Assembly: GCF_024585265.1 (NCBI RefSeq)
Contig: NZ_CP036533.1
Span: 5,527,001-5,591,000 of the forward strand
Direction: 5' to 3'
Length of the DNA: 64,000 nt
DNA from: Bradyrhizobium sp. WBAH42
GTDB lineage: Bacteria; Pseudomonadota; Alphaproteobacteria; Rhizobiales; Xanthobacteraceae
Part shown: piece after piece, positions 37,808-47,328 of the stretch
Position numbering within the stretch: position 1 is the stretch's first letter
How the letters are laid out: the number at the start of each line of letters is the position of its first letter
Notes under the pieces: generated by a model
Database searches by the model: none
Seen by the model: only the letters and a program-made list of their open reading frames with translations
Told to the model about the DNA's origin: nothing
Made by a program: the position numbers and the translations under genes

Positions 37808-38785
37808 TCACTGCATGCGGCGCGCGGATTTCGCATTCAGGTTCTTGGCGTTGAGGGCTTCGATCCTGTCCTGCCAGAATGCGCTTGCGGTGCCGAAAAC
37901 GTTGTAGCCGACGTGGGTCGAGACCTTGATGCGGTCGAGGATCGACAGCTCGGTCACGGTCTCCATGCGGTTGCTGCGCGGATCGAACACGATCAGCTTC
38001 AGCGGGGTCTGTTCGAGGATGAAGCGCGACACGGCGTGCGAGCGGTCGCTGCCGTGCTCCTCGCACATGATGACGCTGTCGGCCTCAAGCAGGCGGACGC
38101 CGCCCTTGATCGCCTCGATCTCGACGCCCTCGACGTCGAGCTTGATCAGGTACTTGCCGCTCGCGGCGATCTTGCCGTCGTCGATCAGGTTGTCGAGCGC
38201 GATCACCGGCACCTCCTCCCCGCCCGCCGACTGATCGCCGGCGATGCTGAAGGCCTCGTGCTTGGTGCCCGATAGACGCGCGGTGCCGCGCGCCGCGCCG
38301 ATCGCGCACTTCATCGTCTCGAAGCGGCCCGCGTTGACGCGCGCATTGTTGGCGAGCTTCGGGTAGTTCTGGCCCGACGGCTCGATCGCGATCGCCTTGT
38401 GCGCGCCGAACGGCTTGCTCGACACCAGCACCGACCAATAGCCGTAATTGGCGCCGCAATCGAGCAGCGTGTAGTCGACGTCGATTGAATCGGCGAACAG
38501 CAGCTCGAGCTCGTCTTCATAGTTGTACGAGCGATTGAGCAGCTTGCTCCAATAGCCGTCGCCGTAGGGGAATTCGAACACCGCGTCGGAATTGAGCCTG
38601 ATCGCGATGTTGCGCTCGGGCAGCGTCTTGCGCAGCAAATTCGCGCAGGCGATGTAGCCCATGTGCGAGAAGTGCGAGGAGATCTTCGATCCCGTCACCA
38701 GCGCCAAGGCAGCCGTCCGCTCCCACAGGTTGGCCCCTTCAAGGGCCCCCGAGGCGCGGTCAAACTGGATTGGCGCCTGCGCCAT
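37808..38785 (-). CDS. FkbM family methyltransferase inserted between nuoD and nuoE
   Basis: A 325-residue SAM-dependent methyltransferase. Motif I is TLLDCGANYGYWSVL (106-120), with the acidic end of the second strand in AIAIEPSGQNYPKLANNARV (131-150) and motif IV-like YLIKLDVEGVEIEAIKGG, which is characteristic of FkbM proteins. FkbM members methylate hydroxyls of sugars or polyketides, but many have no known substrate. The ATG at 38785 shares one base with the nuoD stop (TGATG), so it is translated in step with complex I. Context suggests methylation of a complex I subunit or a membrane-related substrate, which is inference. An alternative is simple hitch-hiking on a strong operon. Confidence 0.85.
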   Translation of the reverse strand: MAQAPIQFDRASGALEGANLWERTAALALVTGSKISSHFSHMGYIACANLLRKTLPERNIAIRLNSDAVFEFPYGDGYWSKLLNRSYNYEDELELLFADSIDVDYTLLDCGANYGYWSVLVSSKPFGAHKAIAIEPSGQNYPKLANNARVNAGRFETMKCAIGAARGTARLSGTKHEAFSIAGDQSAGGEEVPVIALDNLIDDGKIAASGKYLIKLDVEGVEIEAIKGGVRLLEADSVIMCEEHGSDRSHAVSRFILEQTPLKLIVFDPRSNRMETVTELSILDRIKVSTHVGYNVFGTASAFWQDRIEALNAKNLNAKSARRMQ

Positions 38786-39981
38786 CACCGATCGACCTCT
38801 CCGAACACGATGTCGAGCGAGCCCAGGATCGCCGAGACGTCGGCGAGCAGATGGCCGCGGCAGATGTGATCCATGGCCTGCAGATGCGCAAAGCCCGGCG
38901 CGCGGATCTTGCACTTGTACGGCTTGTTGGTGCCGTCGGCGACGAGATAGACGCCGAACTCGCCCTTGGGCGCCTCGACCGCGGCATAGATCTCGCCGGC
39001 GGGCACGTGGACGCCTTCGGTGTAGAGCTTGAAGTGGTGGATCAGCGCTTCCATCGAGCGCTTCATCTCGCCGCGGCGCGGCGGCGCGACCTTGTTGTCG
39101 GCGACGACGACGGGGCCCTTGCCGTCCGGCGCGTTCAGCTTCTGGATGCACTGCTTCATGATGCGCACGGACTGGCGCATCTCTTCCATGCGGATCAGAT
39201 AGCGGTCGTAGCAGTCGCCGTTCTTGCCGATCGGGATGTCGAAATCCATCTCGGCGTAGCACTCATAAGGCTGTGACTTGCGCAGGTCCCAGGCCGCGCC
39301 CGAGCCGCGCACCATCACGCCCGAGAAACCCCACTCCCAGGCTTCCTTCAGCGGCACCACGCCGATGTCGACGTTGCGCTGCTTGAAGATGCGGTTGGCG
39401 GTGAGCAGCCGATCGAGATCGTCCACCACCTTGAGGAACGGATCGCACCAGGCCTCGATGTCGTCGACCAGCTTCTGCGGCAGATCCTGGTGCACGCCGC
39501 CGATCCGGAAGTAAGCTGCATGCATGCGGCTGCCCGAGGCGCGCTCGTAGAACACCATCAGCTTCTCGCGCTCTTCGAAGCCCCACAGCGGCGGGGTCAG
39601 CGCGCCGACGTCCATCGCCTGCGTGGTGACGTTGAGCAGATGCGACAGGATGCGGCCGATCTCGCAATAGAGCACGCGGATCAGCTGGCCGCGGCGCGGC
39701 ACCTCGATGCCGAGCAGCTTTTCGGCGGCCATGCAGAAGGCGTGCTCCTGGTTCATCGGCGCGACGTAGTCGAGCCGGTCGAAATAAGGGATCGCCTGCA
39801 GATAGGTTTTCTGCTCGATCAGCTTCTCGGTGCCACGGTGAAGCAGGCCGATATGCGGGTCGACGCGCTCGACCACCTCGCCGTCGAGCTCCAGCACGAG
39901 GCGCAACACGCCGTGCGCCGCCGGATGCTGCGGTCCGAAATTGATCGTAAAGTTGCGAAGCTGTTCAGATTGCTCGTTCAT
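38785..39981 (-). CDS. nuoD: NADH-quinone oxidoreductase subunit D
   Basis: A 398-residue subunit derived from the large subunit of [NiFe]-hydrogenases; it forms one wall of the quinone site. Recognisable are [60 protein letters not shown] and the C-terminal [15 protein letters not shown] (read as [15 protein letters not shown]). Its nickel ligands are absent, as expected. It follows nuoC after 2 bases and runs directly into the FkbM gene. Confidence 0.95.
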   Translation of the reverse strand: MNEQSEQLRNFTINFGPQHPAAHGVLRLVLELDGEVVERVDPHIGLLHRGTEKLIEQKTYLQAIPYFDRLDYVAPMNQEHAFCMAAEKLLGIEVPRRGQLIRVLYCEIGRILSHLLNVTTQAMDVGALTPPLWGFEEREKLMVFYERASGSRMHAAYFRIGGVHQDLPQKLVDDIEAWCDPFLKVVDDLDRLLTANRIFKQRNVDIGVVPLKEAWEWGFSGVMVRGSGAAWDLRKSQPYECYAEMDFDIPIGKNGDCYDRYLIRMEEMRQSVRIMKQCIQKLNAPDGKGPVVVADNKVAPPRRGEMKRSMEALIHHFKLYTEGVHVPAGEIYAAVEAPKGEFGVYLVADGTNKPYKCKIRAPGFAHLQAMDHICRGHLLADVSAILGSLDIVFGEVDR

Positions 39982-39983
39982 GA

Positions 39984-40598
39984 TCAGACCTTCGGCCCCG
40001 CTTTTTCATCGCCCGGAAGCACCGGATAGTCGGCACCTTCCCAAGGAGACAAAAAGTCGAACTTGCGGAATTCCTGGTTGAGCCGGACCGGCTCGTACAC
40101 CACCCGCTTCTCCTGGTCGTCGTAGCGGACCTCGACGAAGCCGGTGAGCGGGAAATCCTTGCGCAGCGGATGGCCCTCGAAGCCGTAGTCGGTGAGGATG
40201 CGGCGCATGTCGGGATGGCCGACGAAGAACACGCCGTAGAGGTCGTAGGCTTCGCGCTCGAACCAGTCAGCGCCGGGGAAGATGTCGATCAGCGACGGCA
40301 CCTGCGTGGTCTCGTCGGCTTGCGCCTTGAGCCGGATGCGCGCGTTAAGGGTCGGCGACAGGAAATGATAGATCACGTCGAAGCGCTTCTCGCGATCCGG
40401 GTAGTCCACGGCGGTGATGTCGGTGATGTTGACGAAACGGCAGCTCGGGTCGTCGCGGAGGTACTTGACCACCTCGACGATCCTGGCGGCCTCGACGTCC
40501 ACGGTGAGCTGGTTGAAGGCCACCGAGTGACCGGTCGCGGCGCCCGGAAGCGCGCTAACGATCGTCTGCCCCAGGGCGTCGAGCTTGGCGTCGTCCAT
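39984..40598 (-). CDS. nuoC: NADH-quinone oxidoreductase subunit C
   Basis: A 204-residue peripheral subunit (30-kDa family). The signature [20 protein letters not shown] (here KRFDVIY...), [20 protein letters not shown] followed by [20 protein letters not shown], and [20 protein letters not shown] are all present. The start is the ATG at 40598 ([10 protein letters not shown]), 11 bases after the nuoB stop. NuoC and NuoD are separate here, unlike the fused form of enterobacteria. Confidence 0.95.
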   Translation of the reverse strand: MDDAKLDALGQTIVSALPGAATGHSVAFNQLTVDVEAARIVEVVKYLRDDPSCRFVNITDITAVDYPDREKRFDVIYHFLSPTLNARIRLKAQADETTQVPSLIDIFPGADWFEREAYDLYGVFFVGHPDMRRILTDYGFEGHPLRKDFPLTGFVEVRYDDQEKRVVYEPVRLNQEFRKFDFLSPWEGADYPVLPGDEKAGPKV

Positions 40599-40609
40599 GA
40601 CGTAAAACC

Positions 40610-41200
40610 TTAGCGTTCGATGGTGCCGGTGCGCCGGATCTTCTTCTGCAGCAGCAGCACGCCGTAGAGCAGCGCTTCCGCCGTGGGCGGGCAGCCCGGC
40701 ACGTAGATGTCGATCGGCACGATGCGGTCGCAGCCGCGCACGACCGAATAGGAATAGTGATAGTAGCCGCCGCCATTGGCGCAGGAGCCCATCGAGATGA
40801 CGTAGCGCGGCTCGGGCATCTGGTCGTAGACCTTGCGCAGCGCCGGCGCCATCTTGTTGGTCAGCGTTCCCGCAACGATCATCACGTCGGACTGGCGCGG
40901 CGAGGCACGCGGGGCAAAGCCGAAGCGCTCGACGTCGTAGCGCGGCATCGAGACCTGCATCATCTCGACCGCGCAGCAGGCAAGACCGAAGGTCATCCAC
41001 ATCAAGGAGCCGGTGCGCGCCCAAGTGATGAGGTCGTCGGTCGCGGCCACGAAGAAGCCCTTGTCGGACAGCTCGGAATTGACCTCGAGGAAGAACGGAT
41101 CATTGGCCCCGACCGGCTTGCCGGTGGACGGGTCCAGAATGCCCTTGGGGGCCGGCGCGATCACCGGACCTGCGGACTGCGTAGCTGGGTTCAATCCCAT
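40610..41200 (-). CDS. nuoB: NADH-quinone oxidoreductase subunit B
   Basis: A 196-residue subunit with the terminal [4Fe-4S] cluster N2. The four ligands are the adjacent cysteines in [12 protein letters not shown], plus [20 protein letters not shown] and [14 protein letters not shown]. The ATG at 41200 (MGLNPATQS) has AAAGGAG well placed upstream and overlaps the 3' end of nuoA by 10 bases; an in-frame ATG at 41221 is less likely. Confidence 0.94.
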   Translation of the reverse strand: MGLNPATQSAGPVIAPAPKGILDPSTGKPVGANDPFFLEVNSELSDKGFFVAATDDLITWARTGSLMWMTFGLACCAVEMMQVSMPRYDVERFGFAPRASPRQSDVMIVAGTLTNKMAPALRKVYDQMPEPRYVISMGSCANGGGYYHYSYSVVRGCDRIVPIDIYVPGCPPTAEALLYGVLLLQKKIRRTGTIER

Positions 41201-41556
41201 TCGAGGGCTCCTTTCTTCCATTCATAGGCGAACCCGACCGTCAGCACGGCGAGGAACACCACCATGGACCAGAAGCCGGTCGCGCCAAGCTTGCCGAACG
41301 CCACCGCCCAGGGAAACAGAAACGCCACCTCGAGGTCGAAGATGATGAAGAGGATGGCGACCAGATAGAAGCGAACGTCGAACTTCATGCGGGCGTCGTC
41401 GAACGCGTTGAAACCGCACTCGTAGGCCGACAGCTTTTCCGGGTCCGGCTGCTGGAAGGCCACGATGAAGGGCGCGATCAGCAGCACGAGGCCGATGAGG
41501 CCCGCTACCCCTATGAAGACGACAAGTGGAAGATAGTTCTGCAGAATGCCGCTCAT
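41191..41556 (-). CDS. nuoA: NADH-quinone oxidoreductase subunit A
   Basis: A 121-residue three-helix membrane subunit. The conserved loop [20 protein letters not shown] with the quinone-site cysteine is followed by [20 protein letters not shown] and FPWAVAF. The start is the ATG at 41556 ([13 protein letters not shown]). It is the first gene of the 13-subunit-plus cluster, so the main operon promoter should lie within the ~100 bases upstream (41557-41660); I could not place it securely. Confidence 0.94.
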   Translation of the reverse strand: MSGILQNYLPLVVFIGVAGLIGLVLLIAPFIVAFQQPDPEKLSAYECGFNAFDDARMKFDVRFYLVAILFIIFDLEVAFLFPWAVAFGKLGATGFWSMVVFLAVLTVGFAYEWKKGALEWD

Positions 41557-42255
41557 TGGCGAGCCCTTTTTCCCGCAGCCTCGGGACAGCCACGGATTCG
41601 TCCGATTTGGAATTATTCTGAGCCTTAGCGCAGTGCACCAATGGGCGCAAGACACGCTCTTTTCAGGCCCTTAGCCGCCCCCAGAACCGTGAAAATCCCG
41701 GAATCACCCCGCGGCTGGTATGGAGCAGATCGCCATGGCCAGCAAGGGCTGCCAAGGCCTCGCAGGTCAGCCGTTCGGAGATTGCGGCGCTCGGGCCGAG
41801 CCAGTTATTTGCTGTGCGATGACCGACCAAAATGCTCAGGTTTTTGGTGCGGCAGCGCACTCCAGCCCCGGCAATCGCCGCCGCGGGGGCACCCCCGTCG
41901 TTCCGGCGACCTATTTTGCCGGTGGCCAGCGCGGCCAGGACGCCAATGATGATGCCGCCGCATCAGGTGCAGGAAAGACACGTTTCCACAGCCGTGAGTG
42001 ATCAAAACAGCCATGCCGCACGACGGGACCGCTGGTCTGACGAAATGCGCCGGCGGTCGGCTTCAAGCCGGCCGCGAGCGCGGCGGCAGCGACCTCCTGG
42101 TCGCGCACGCCGCGCTCGGATGAGCTTCGGGCCGGGGGGCTTGGCCCGCGGGCTCATCGTGACGGCGGATCAGCGGTCGTCCGGGCGGAGGCGAACGAAC
42201 ATCACGATCAATTGCTCCAAGCCCCGGAGCCTTCCGGCCCTGCCCTCGCCCGTCC
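41557..42255. other. Non-coding region between the nuo operon and the TonB receptor gene
   Basis: About 700 bases without a secure gene. The right part lies just downstream of the TonB receptor stop and the left part must carry the nuo promoter. On the minus strand two short frames are open (41911-42108 and 41663-41860); the sequence across them could be the remains of one gene, but nothing is recognisable and the first has no ribosome site. No terminator with a clear T run was found after the receptor gene. Confidence 0.35.
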
Positions 42256-44586
42256 TCACCATTTGTAGGAGACGCTGGCGGTGACGCGGCGACGGTCTCC
42301 GTAGAAGCAGGACGTGGCCGACGCGCAGCTTGCGACATAGATCTTGTCGGTCAGGTTGATCACGTTCAGCGCCGTGCGCCAGTTCTGCCACTCGTAATGG
42401 AGCGCGAGATCGCCGAGCACGACCGCGGGAACCTCGAGCGTGTTGGCCTGGTCGGCCCAGGACGAGCCGATATAACGCACACCGCCGCCGAAGCCGAACC
42501 CTGCGAGCGGTCCGTCCTTGAAGGTGTAGTCCGCCCACCCCGACACCAGGAGTTCGGGCGTGTTGGTCGGTGTCTTGCCGACCAGCGCCGGATCCAGGTC
42601 CTTGCTGTTGAAGAGATGATAGGCCGTGAAGGCGCCGATGAATTTCAGCTCCTTCGTGGCATTGGCCACCGCTTCCAGCTCGATGCCGCGCGACGTCACC
42701 TCTCCGGTCTGGTTCTGCAGCACCGGGACGATGCCCGCGCCGGTGGTTGTCGTCACGTTCTGGCGAACGAGATCGAAGACCGAGACGGTGAAATAGCCGT
42801 CAAATCCGACAGGCGCGACCTTCACGCCGATTTCGGCCTGCTTGCCGGTCTCCGGCAGGAACAGCTGGTTCGCCGCATTGAGGCCGATGATCGGGTTGTA
42901 GCTCGTCGAGTAGGAGACGTAGGGCGCGATGCCGTTGTCGAAATTGTAGATCAGCCCGGCGCGACCGCTGAACCTGCTGTCGTCGCGGCTGGCGACGATC
43001 GCCCCGGTGTCACGGGCTTCCTGCGTCGTCTCGACCCAATCATTGCGGCCGCTTAGCACCAGCGTGAAATTGCCGAGCTTCATCTGGTCCTGAAGATAGG
43101 TGCCGGCCTGCTTCTGCGTGATCAGGAAGTTCCGGAACGGCGAGCCCGGCAACGGAACCTCAGCTCCCCCATAGGCCGGATTGAAGACGTTGATCGAGGG
43201 CACCCCGAACCCGAAGGCCTGATAATCGTCGATCTGATAGCCCCGCAGATCGACACCGAACAGCATCGTGTGCCTGACTGGACCGGTGTTGAAGCGATAC
43301 TCGAGCTGATTATCGAGATTGGCCTGATTGGCCGTGTTCTTCGCGTACCAATTGTAGCGATTGAGCGTGGCCGTATTGATGTTGGCCCAATCGTTGCCGA
43401 CATAGCCGCGGTAGCTGATGTCGACATGCGCGAAGCGAGCGTTCTGACGGAACGTCACATCGTCGGTGAGATGGCGCTCGAACTGATAGCCGAGCATCTC
43501 CTGCTCGCGCGTGAACTTGTCGACGCTGGGATCGCCGGCGAAGAAGCTGGTCGGGATCTTACCGAACGGCGCGCTGGTCACCGTGCCCTGATAGGGCAGG
43601 AAGTTGATGCCGCGGGTATCCTGCTTCGAGGCCGAGGCCAACACCGTGAAGGTGGTGTCGGCATCCGGCTTCCACGTGAATGACGGCGCAATGAAGTAGT
43701 TGTTGTCAGGTGTGAAGTTGACCTGCGTGCCGCCGTTCTGAACCTGGCCGACAACGCGCGCGAACAGCTTGCCGTTCTCAGGACTGGTCGCGACCGGGCC
43801 GCCCATGTCGAAGCTGACATAGGCGTTGCCGAAATTGTTGACGCCGGCCTCGATGTAGCGGATCGGCTCTGCCGGAGGCATCTTGCTGATGACGTTGACG
43901 ATGCCGCTCGGGCTCGATCCGCCGTAAAGCACGGCTGACGGACCGCGCAACACCTCGACCCGCTCCATGTTGGGAGTCTGCAGCTTCCAACTGGCATAGG
44001 ACGTGTAGAACAGCTGCATGCCGTCGAGGAACAGACCGATATCCTCGGACTTGAAGCCGCGGATCAGCCACCAATCGTTGCGGGTGTCCGTGCCGAAAGT
44101 CCCTGCCCGCACGCCGGCGGTGTAGCGCAGGACCTCGTCGAGCTTGTTCGGCTTCTGGTCGCGGATCTGCTCGGCGCCGATGACGGACACCGCCTGCGGC
44201 GTCTCCATGATCGGCGTGTTGGTCTTGGTGCCCGATGAGCTGCGACCGGCGACATAGCCGTTCACCGGCCCGCGCGGCGTCTCCACGAAGCCGACTTCGC
44301 GCCGTGGCTGCGGCTTGTTTCGCTCGGCGGTCTGCACCGACGATCGCGTCGCGCGGCGCTGTGGGGCCGCGGCAGCACGCTTCCGTGTTTCCGGCGCGGT
44401 GACGGTCACCGAGGGCAGATTTTGCGCGCCACTCTGCGCGGAAGATTGTGCAAGCGATGCCTGCGGCATCAAGACCCAAGCGGATGCGGTCGCCAACACG
44501 GCCGACCGCAGCATTCCAAGACTGTTCAACGCGCCACCCCAAAGCTGCATGTTCGATGCGTCATGCCGCCTGTCCCGGAACGGCAT
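42256..44586 (-). CDS. TonB-dependent siderophore receptor
   Basis: A 776-residue outer-membrane receptor for ferric siderophores. A signal peptide lies around residues 13-46 (ending ASLAQSS), followed by a TonB-box-like SVTVTAPETRKRA. The plug domain contains TPIMETPQAVSVIGAEQIRD, LDEVLRYTAGVRAGTFGTDT and VEVLRGPSAVLYGGSSPSG, all typical of FhuA/FpvA-type siderophore receptors. A 22-strand barrel follows, with ILFGVDLRGYQ-like strands (MLFGVDLRGYQID) and an aromatic end (VTASVSYKW). The start could be ATG 44586 or ATG 44550, the latter nearer the signal peptide. No siderophore-synthesis or ABC genes adjoin. Control by iron is expected. Confidence 0.92.
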   Translation of the reverse strand: MPFRDRRHDASNMQLWGGALNSLGMLRSAVLATASAWVLMPQASLAQSSAQSGAQNLPSVTVTAPETRKRAAAAPQRRATRSSVQTAERNKPQPRREVGFVETPRGPVNGYVAGRSSSGTKTNTPIMETPQAVSVIGAEQIRDQKPNKLDEVLRYTAGVRAGTFGTDTRNDWWLIRGFKSEDIGLFLDGMQLFYTSYASWKLQTPNMERVEVLRGPSAVLYGGSSPSGIVNVISKMPPAEPIRYIEAGVNNFGNAYVSFDMGGPVATSPENGKLFARVVGQVQNGGTQVNFTPDNNYFIAPSFTWKPDADTTFTVLASASKQDTRGINFLPYQGTVTSAPFGKIPTSFFAGDPSVDKFTREQEMLGYQFERHLTDDVTFRQNARFAHVDISYRGYVGNDWANINTATLNRYNWYAKNTANQANLDNQLEYRFNTGPVRHTMLFGVDLRGYQIDDYQAFGFGVPSINVFNPAYGGAEVPLPGSPFRNFLITQKQAGTYLQDQMKLGNFTLVLSGRNDWVETTQEARDTGAIVASRDDSRFSGRAGLIYNFDNGIAPYVSYSTSYNPIIGLNAANQLFLPETGKQAEIGVKVAPVGFDGYFTVSVFDLVRQNVTTTTGAGIVPVLQNQTGEVTSRGIELEAVANATKELKFIGAFTAYHLFNSKDLDPALVGKTPTNTPELLVSGWADYTFKDGPLAGFGFGGGVRYIGSSWADQANTLEVPAVVLGDLALHYEWQNWRTALNVINLTDKIYVASCASATSCFYGDRRRVTASVSYKW

Positions 44587-44934
44587 GCGCTTGGGGTGAC
44601 GCTTATGTGAGGGCGCGCGATTTCCCTAATTGAAAGCTTCTTAGAACGGGTCTTAGAAGCGATCCACAAATCGGCAGGTGCGAATGAGCTTAGCTTCCTC
44701 CGGTCGCATTCGGATTTCCCGAGCTTGCGACACTGGTCGTCGCAATGGCCCCTGCCGGCTCACCGGGCTCCGCGCCAATCCGGATCGACATCCTCGTCTT
44801 GGAAAGGCCGGCCGCCTCCACTCCCTCCAAAGGGGAGATGAAACCATTTTGCGGAACCCGCGAAACCATCCGGAAACAGATGGCCCCTAGAAGATGAGCC
44901 CATAGACGGCGGCAAAGCCCGCCCGGAGGCTCAG
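44587..44934. other. Intergenic region between the TonB receptor and the small secreted protein
   Basis: About 350 bases separate the divergent genes. The repeat at 44636-44660 is the only clear motif. The remainder (44661-44920) contains no readable gene; GGAGG at 44925-44929 serves the gene at 44935. Confidence 0.4.
44636..44660. promoter_or_regulatory. Candidate iron-regulatory repeat upstream of the siderophore receptor
   Basis: The sequence GCTTCT..AGAAGC forms inverted ends (44636-44641 and 44655-44660), and inside it TCTTAGAA occurs twice (44639-44646 and 44651-44658). The half sites resemble the TTTAGAA/TTCTAAA elements bound by Irr in rhizobia, although the arrangement is not the canonical one. 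It lies ~50 bases upstream of the receptor start, a sensible place for iron control. Confidence 0.4.
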
Positions 44935-45138
44935 ATGAACCACTCAATTCATTCTGCTGATCGTGCGACCCACCTGAAGATCGTGGTGGTGGCGCTGGTA
45001 GCCGGCATTGCCGTGGCCGGCTTCGGGATCGCGGCCCGCACCAATGCCGATTACAGCCAGACCGCCCAGTCCACCCATGTGATCAAGGCCGGCAAACCGG
45101 TGGTGGTGACCAGCGCGGGCACGTCCGAGATTCGCTGA
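44935..45138 (+). CDS. Small membrane or secreted hypothetical protein
   Basis: A 67-residue protein with a hydrophobic segment at residues 15-33 (KIVVVALVAGIAVAGFGIAA) and a short polar tail (SQTAQSTHVIKAGKPVVVTS). It may be a cleaved small secreted protein or a single-pass anchor. GGAGG is placed 5 bases before the ATG, and a good terminator follows at 45164-45186, so it is a well-defined single-gene unit. No family function is known. Confidence 0.68.
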   Translation: MNHSIHSADRATHLKIVVVALVAGIAVAGFGIAARTNADYSQTAQSTHVIKAGKPVVVTSAGTSEIR

Positions 45139-45163
45139 TACCTGCCCTTTTGGGCTGACCATA

Positions 45164-45186
45164 GGCCGCCGCCGGGCGGCCTTTTT
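45164..45186 (+). terminator. Intrinsic terminator
   Basis: A perfect 7-bp stem (GGCCGCC at 45164-45170, GGCGGCC at 45175-45181) with loop GCCG is followed by five T. It ends the transcript of the small gene at 44935. Confidence 0.88.
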
Positions 45187-45298
45187 CGTTTTCCAGAGCA
45201 ATGCTTAGCGGGGACGCCCGGGGGAAGCGCAACGTCCTTGACTTCACCATGTCCCCCCTTTAAGTCCCCCCTCGTTCCGCGCGCGTTCAGCGAACCAC

Positions 45299-45375
<77 letters not shown>

Positions 45376-45577
45376 TTTTTGGCAATCCCCTCATAAGCTT
45401 AGCCCGAACTTCTCGACGCTTTTCGCGGCTCTGCGCGCAATTTCAGGCGGCTGCCGGGAACTCTCGGCATAGTCAGCCCGCGTCCGAATCGTCTACGCCT
45501 AGAAGGGCTTGGAGGGACCCCACATATTCTCGGCTTTTTTCGGGACTCCCTGTCATTGGACGATGAGGAGGCCAGAC

Positions 45578-45907
45578 ATGGCTAAGAAGGATCCGGCTAA
45601 GAGGGATTCGGCGAAGAAGACAGCCGCGCCCGCCACGATCACGCTCAAGCACCTCGCTGCCGACATTGCCGACCGCCAGGATGTCTCCAAAAAGCACGCC
45701 GAGGCGGTCCTGACCGACATGGTCGATCTGATCGCCAAGCACCTCAAGAAGGGCGACCGGGTCCGCATCGTCGGCCTTGGCATCCTCCAGGTCCGCAAGC
45801 GCGCCGCCCGCACCGGCCGCAATCCTACCACCGGCGAAGCGATCCACATCAAGGCCAGCAGGAAGGTCGCGTTCCGTCCGGTAAAGGAACTGAAGGAGGC
45901 GATCTGA
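45578..45907 (+). CDS. HU-family DNA-binding protein
   Basis: A 109-residue nucleoid-type protein. A Lys/Ala-rich tail (residues 1-20, AKKDPAKRDSAKKTAA) precedes the HU/IHF fold: LKHLAADIADRQDVSKKHAE, then KKGDRVRIVGLGILQVRKRA, the DNA-contacting arm RTGRNPTTGEAIHIKASRKV and the end AFRPVKELKEAI. The arm proline seen in RNPxTG is present. The ATG at 45578 has GAGGAGG upstream; an in-frame start at 45509 would add unrelated residues. It lies between tRNA-Asp and pepT and looks monocistronic. Confidence 0.88.
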   Translation: MAKKDPAKRDSAKKTAAPATITLKHLAADIADRQDVSKKHAEAVLTDMVDLIAKHLKKGDRVRIVGLGILQVRKRAARTGRNPTTGEAIHIKASRKVAFRPVKELKEAI

Positions 45908-46021
45908 GGCCACTTTTCGTTAAGCCTGGTCGTTAGGCCTGGCCCGAGCCCGTTCCGGCCGCTTCACGGCCCGCTTTTCTGATATACCGCCTGCTTCCCG
46001 AACTCGGCGGTTTGACCAGAA

Positions 46022-47272
46022 ATGTCCTCCCTCTCCTTTTCGCATACCGTGACCGAGCGCTTCCTGCGCTACGTCACCATCGACACCCAGTCCGATCCGG
46101 CATCGCCTCACTCGCCCTCGACCGAGAAGCAGAAAGATCTCGGCCGCGTGCTCGCTGCCGAGCTGAAGGCCATGGGCGTTGCGGACGCGCATCTCGACGA
46201 ATACGGCTACGTCTACGGAACGATCCCGGCCAACACCGACAAGAAGGTGCCGGTGATCTGCTTCTGCTCGCACATGGACACCTCGCCCGACGTCACCGGC
46301 AAGGGCGTCAAGCCGCAAGTCGTGAAGAACTATCGCGGCGGCGACATCATCCTGCCCGGCGACACCAGCCAGGTGATCCGCTTCAATGAGCACCCCGCGC
46401 TGAAGAACCAGATCGGCAACGACATCATCACCACCGACGGCACGACGCTGTTGGGGGCCGACAACAAGGCCGGCGTTGCCGAGATCATGGATGCCGCGCA
46501 TTTCTTCCTCAACAACCCCGACGTGAAGCACGGTACCATCAAGATCCTGTTCACGCCGGACGAGGAGATCGGCCGCGGCGTCGACAATGTCGACCTGAAG
46601 AAGCTGGGGGCCGATTTCGGCTACACCATGGACGGCGAGAGCGCCGGCTGTGTCGAGGACGAGACCTTCTCGGCCGATGGTGCCACCATCACCATCAACG
46701 GCGTCAGCGCCCATCCCGGCTACGCGAAGGGCAAGATGGAGCACGCGATCAAGATCGCCGCCGCCATCGTCGAGCGTCTGCCGAAGGAGGGCTGCTCGCC
46801 CGAGACCACCTCGGGCAAGCAAGGCTTTCTGCATCCGATCGGCATCGAGGGCGCGCTGGAGCAGGCGACGCTCTCCTTCATCGTCCGCGACTTCACCGAG
46901 GAAGGGCTGAAGGAGAAGGAGGCGCTGCTCGAGGACATCGTCAAGGACGTGATGAAGGACTATCCGCGCTCGACCTACGCGTTCGAGGTCAAGGAGCAGT
47001 ATCGCAACATGAAGCAGGTGATCGATCGTCACCCGCACGTGCTCGAATACGCCATCGAGGCGATCCGTCGCGCCGGCCTGCGGCCGATGCGCACCGCGAT
47101 CCGCGGCGGCACCGACGGCTCGCGCCTGTCCTTCATGGGCCTGCCCTGCCCCAACATCTTCGCCGGCGAGCACGCGTTTCATTCGCGGCTCGAATGGGTC
47201 AGCCGGCAGGATATGGAAAAGGCGGTGGAGACCATCGTGCATCTGGCGATGATCTGGGAAGAGAAGGCCTGA
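46022..47272 (+). CDS. pepT: Peptidase T (tripeptide aminopeptidase)
   Basis: A 416-residue zinc peptidase of family M20B that removes the N-terminal residue from tripeptides in the cytoplasm. Metal and catalytic residues are visible: H and D in CFCSHMDTSPDVTGKGVKP, the bridging D in LLGADNKAGVAEIMDA, EE in LFTPDEEIGRGVDNVDLKKL, D in GYTMDGESAGCVEDETF, and H in GLPCPNIFAGEHAFHSRLEW. Length and ending (MEKAVETIVHLAMIWEEKA) are typical. The Shine-Dalgarno sequence is weak. Confidence 0.94.
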   Translation: MSSLSFSHTVTERFLRYVTIDTQSDPASPHSPSTEKQKDLGRVLAAELKAMGVADAHLDEYGYVYGTIPANTDKKVPVICFCSHMDTSPDVTGKGVKPQVVKNYRGGDIILPGDTSQVIRFNEHPALKNQIGNDIITTDGTTLLGADNKAGVAEIMDAAHFFLNNPDVKHGTIKILFTPDEEIGRGVDNVDLKKLGADFGYTMDGESAGCVEDETFSADGATITINGVSAHPGYAKGKMEHAIKIAAAIVERLPKEGCSPETTSGKQGFLHPIGIEGALEQATLSFIVRDFTEEGLKEKEALLEDIVKDVMKDYPRSTYAFEVKEQYRNMKQVIDRHPHVLEYAIEAIRRAGLRPMRTAIRGGTDGSRLSFMGLPCPNIFAGEHAFHSRLEWVSRQDMEKAVETIVHLAMIWEEKA

Positions 47273-47293
47273 GCCTTCCTGCAGACGTCGACG

Positions 47294-47317
47294 ATGGCCG
47301 GGCTTGCGCCCGGCCAT
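47294..47317. terminator. Hairpin between convergent genes, probable terminator
   Basis: A perfect 10-bp stem (ATGGCCGGGC at 47294-47303, GCCCGGCCAT at 47308-47317) with loop TTGC lies between pepT and the converging gene at 47329. There is no T run, so termination would be weak or factor-assisted. Confidence 0.5.
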
Positions 47318-47328
47318 TGATTGAGAGC

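Noticed and set aside
41663..42108. Short minus-strand frames between nuoA and the TonB receptor
   Set aside because: No ribosome site, no recognisable domain and a stop between them. They may be remnants but I cannot support a gene or pseudogene.
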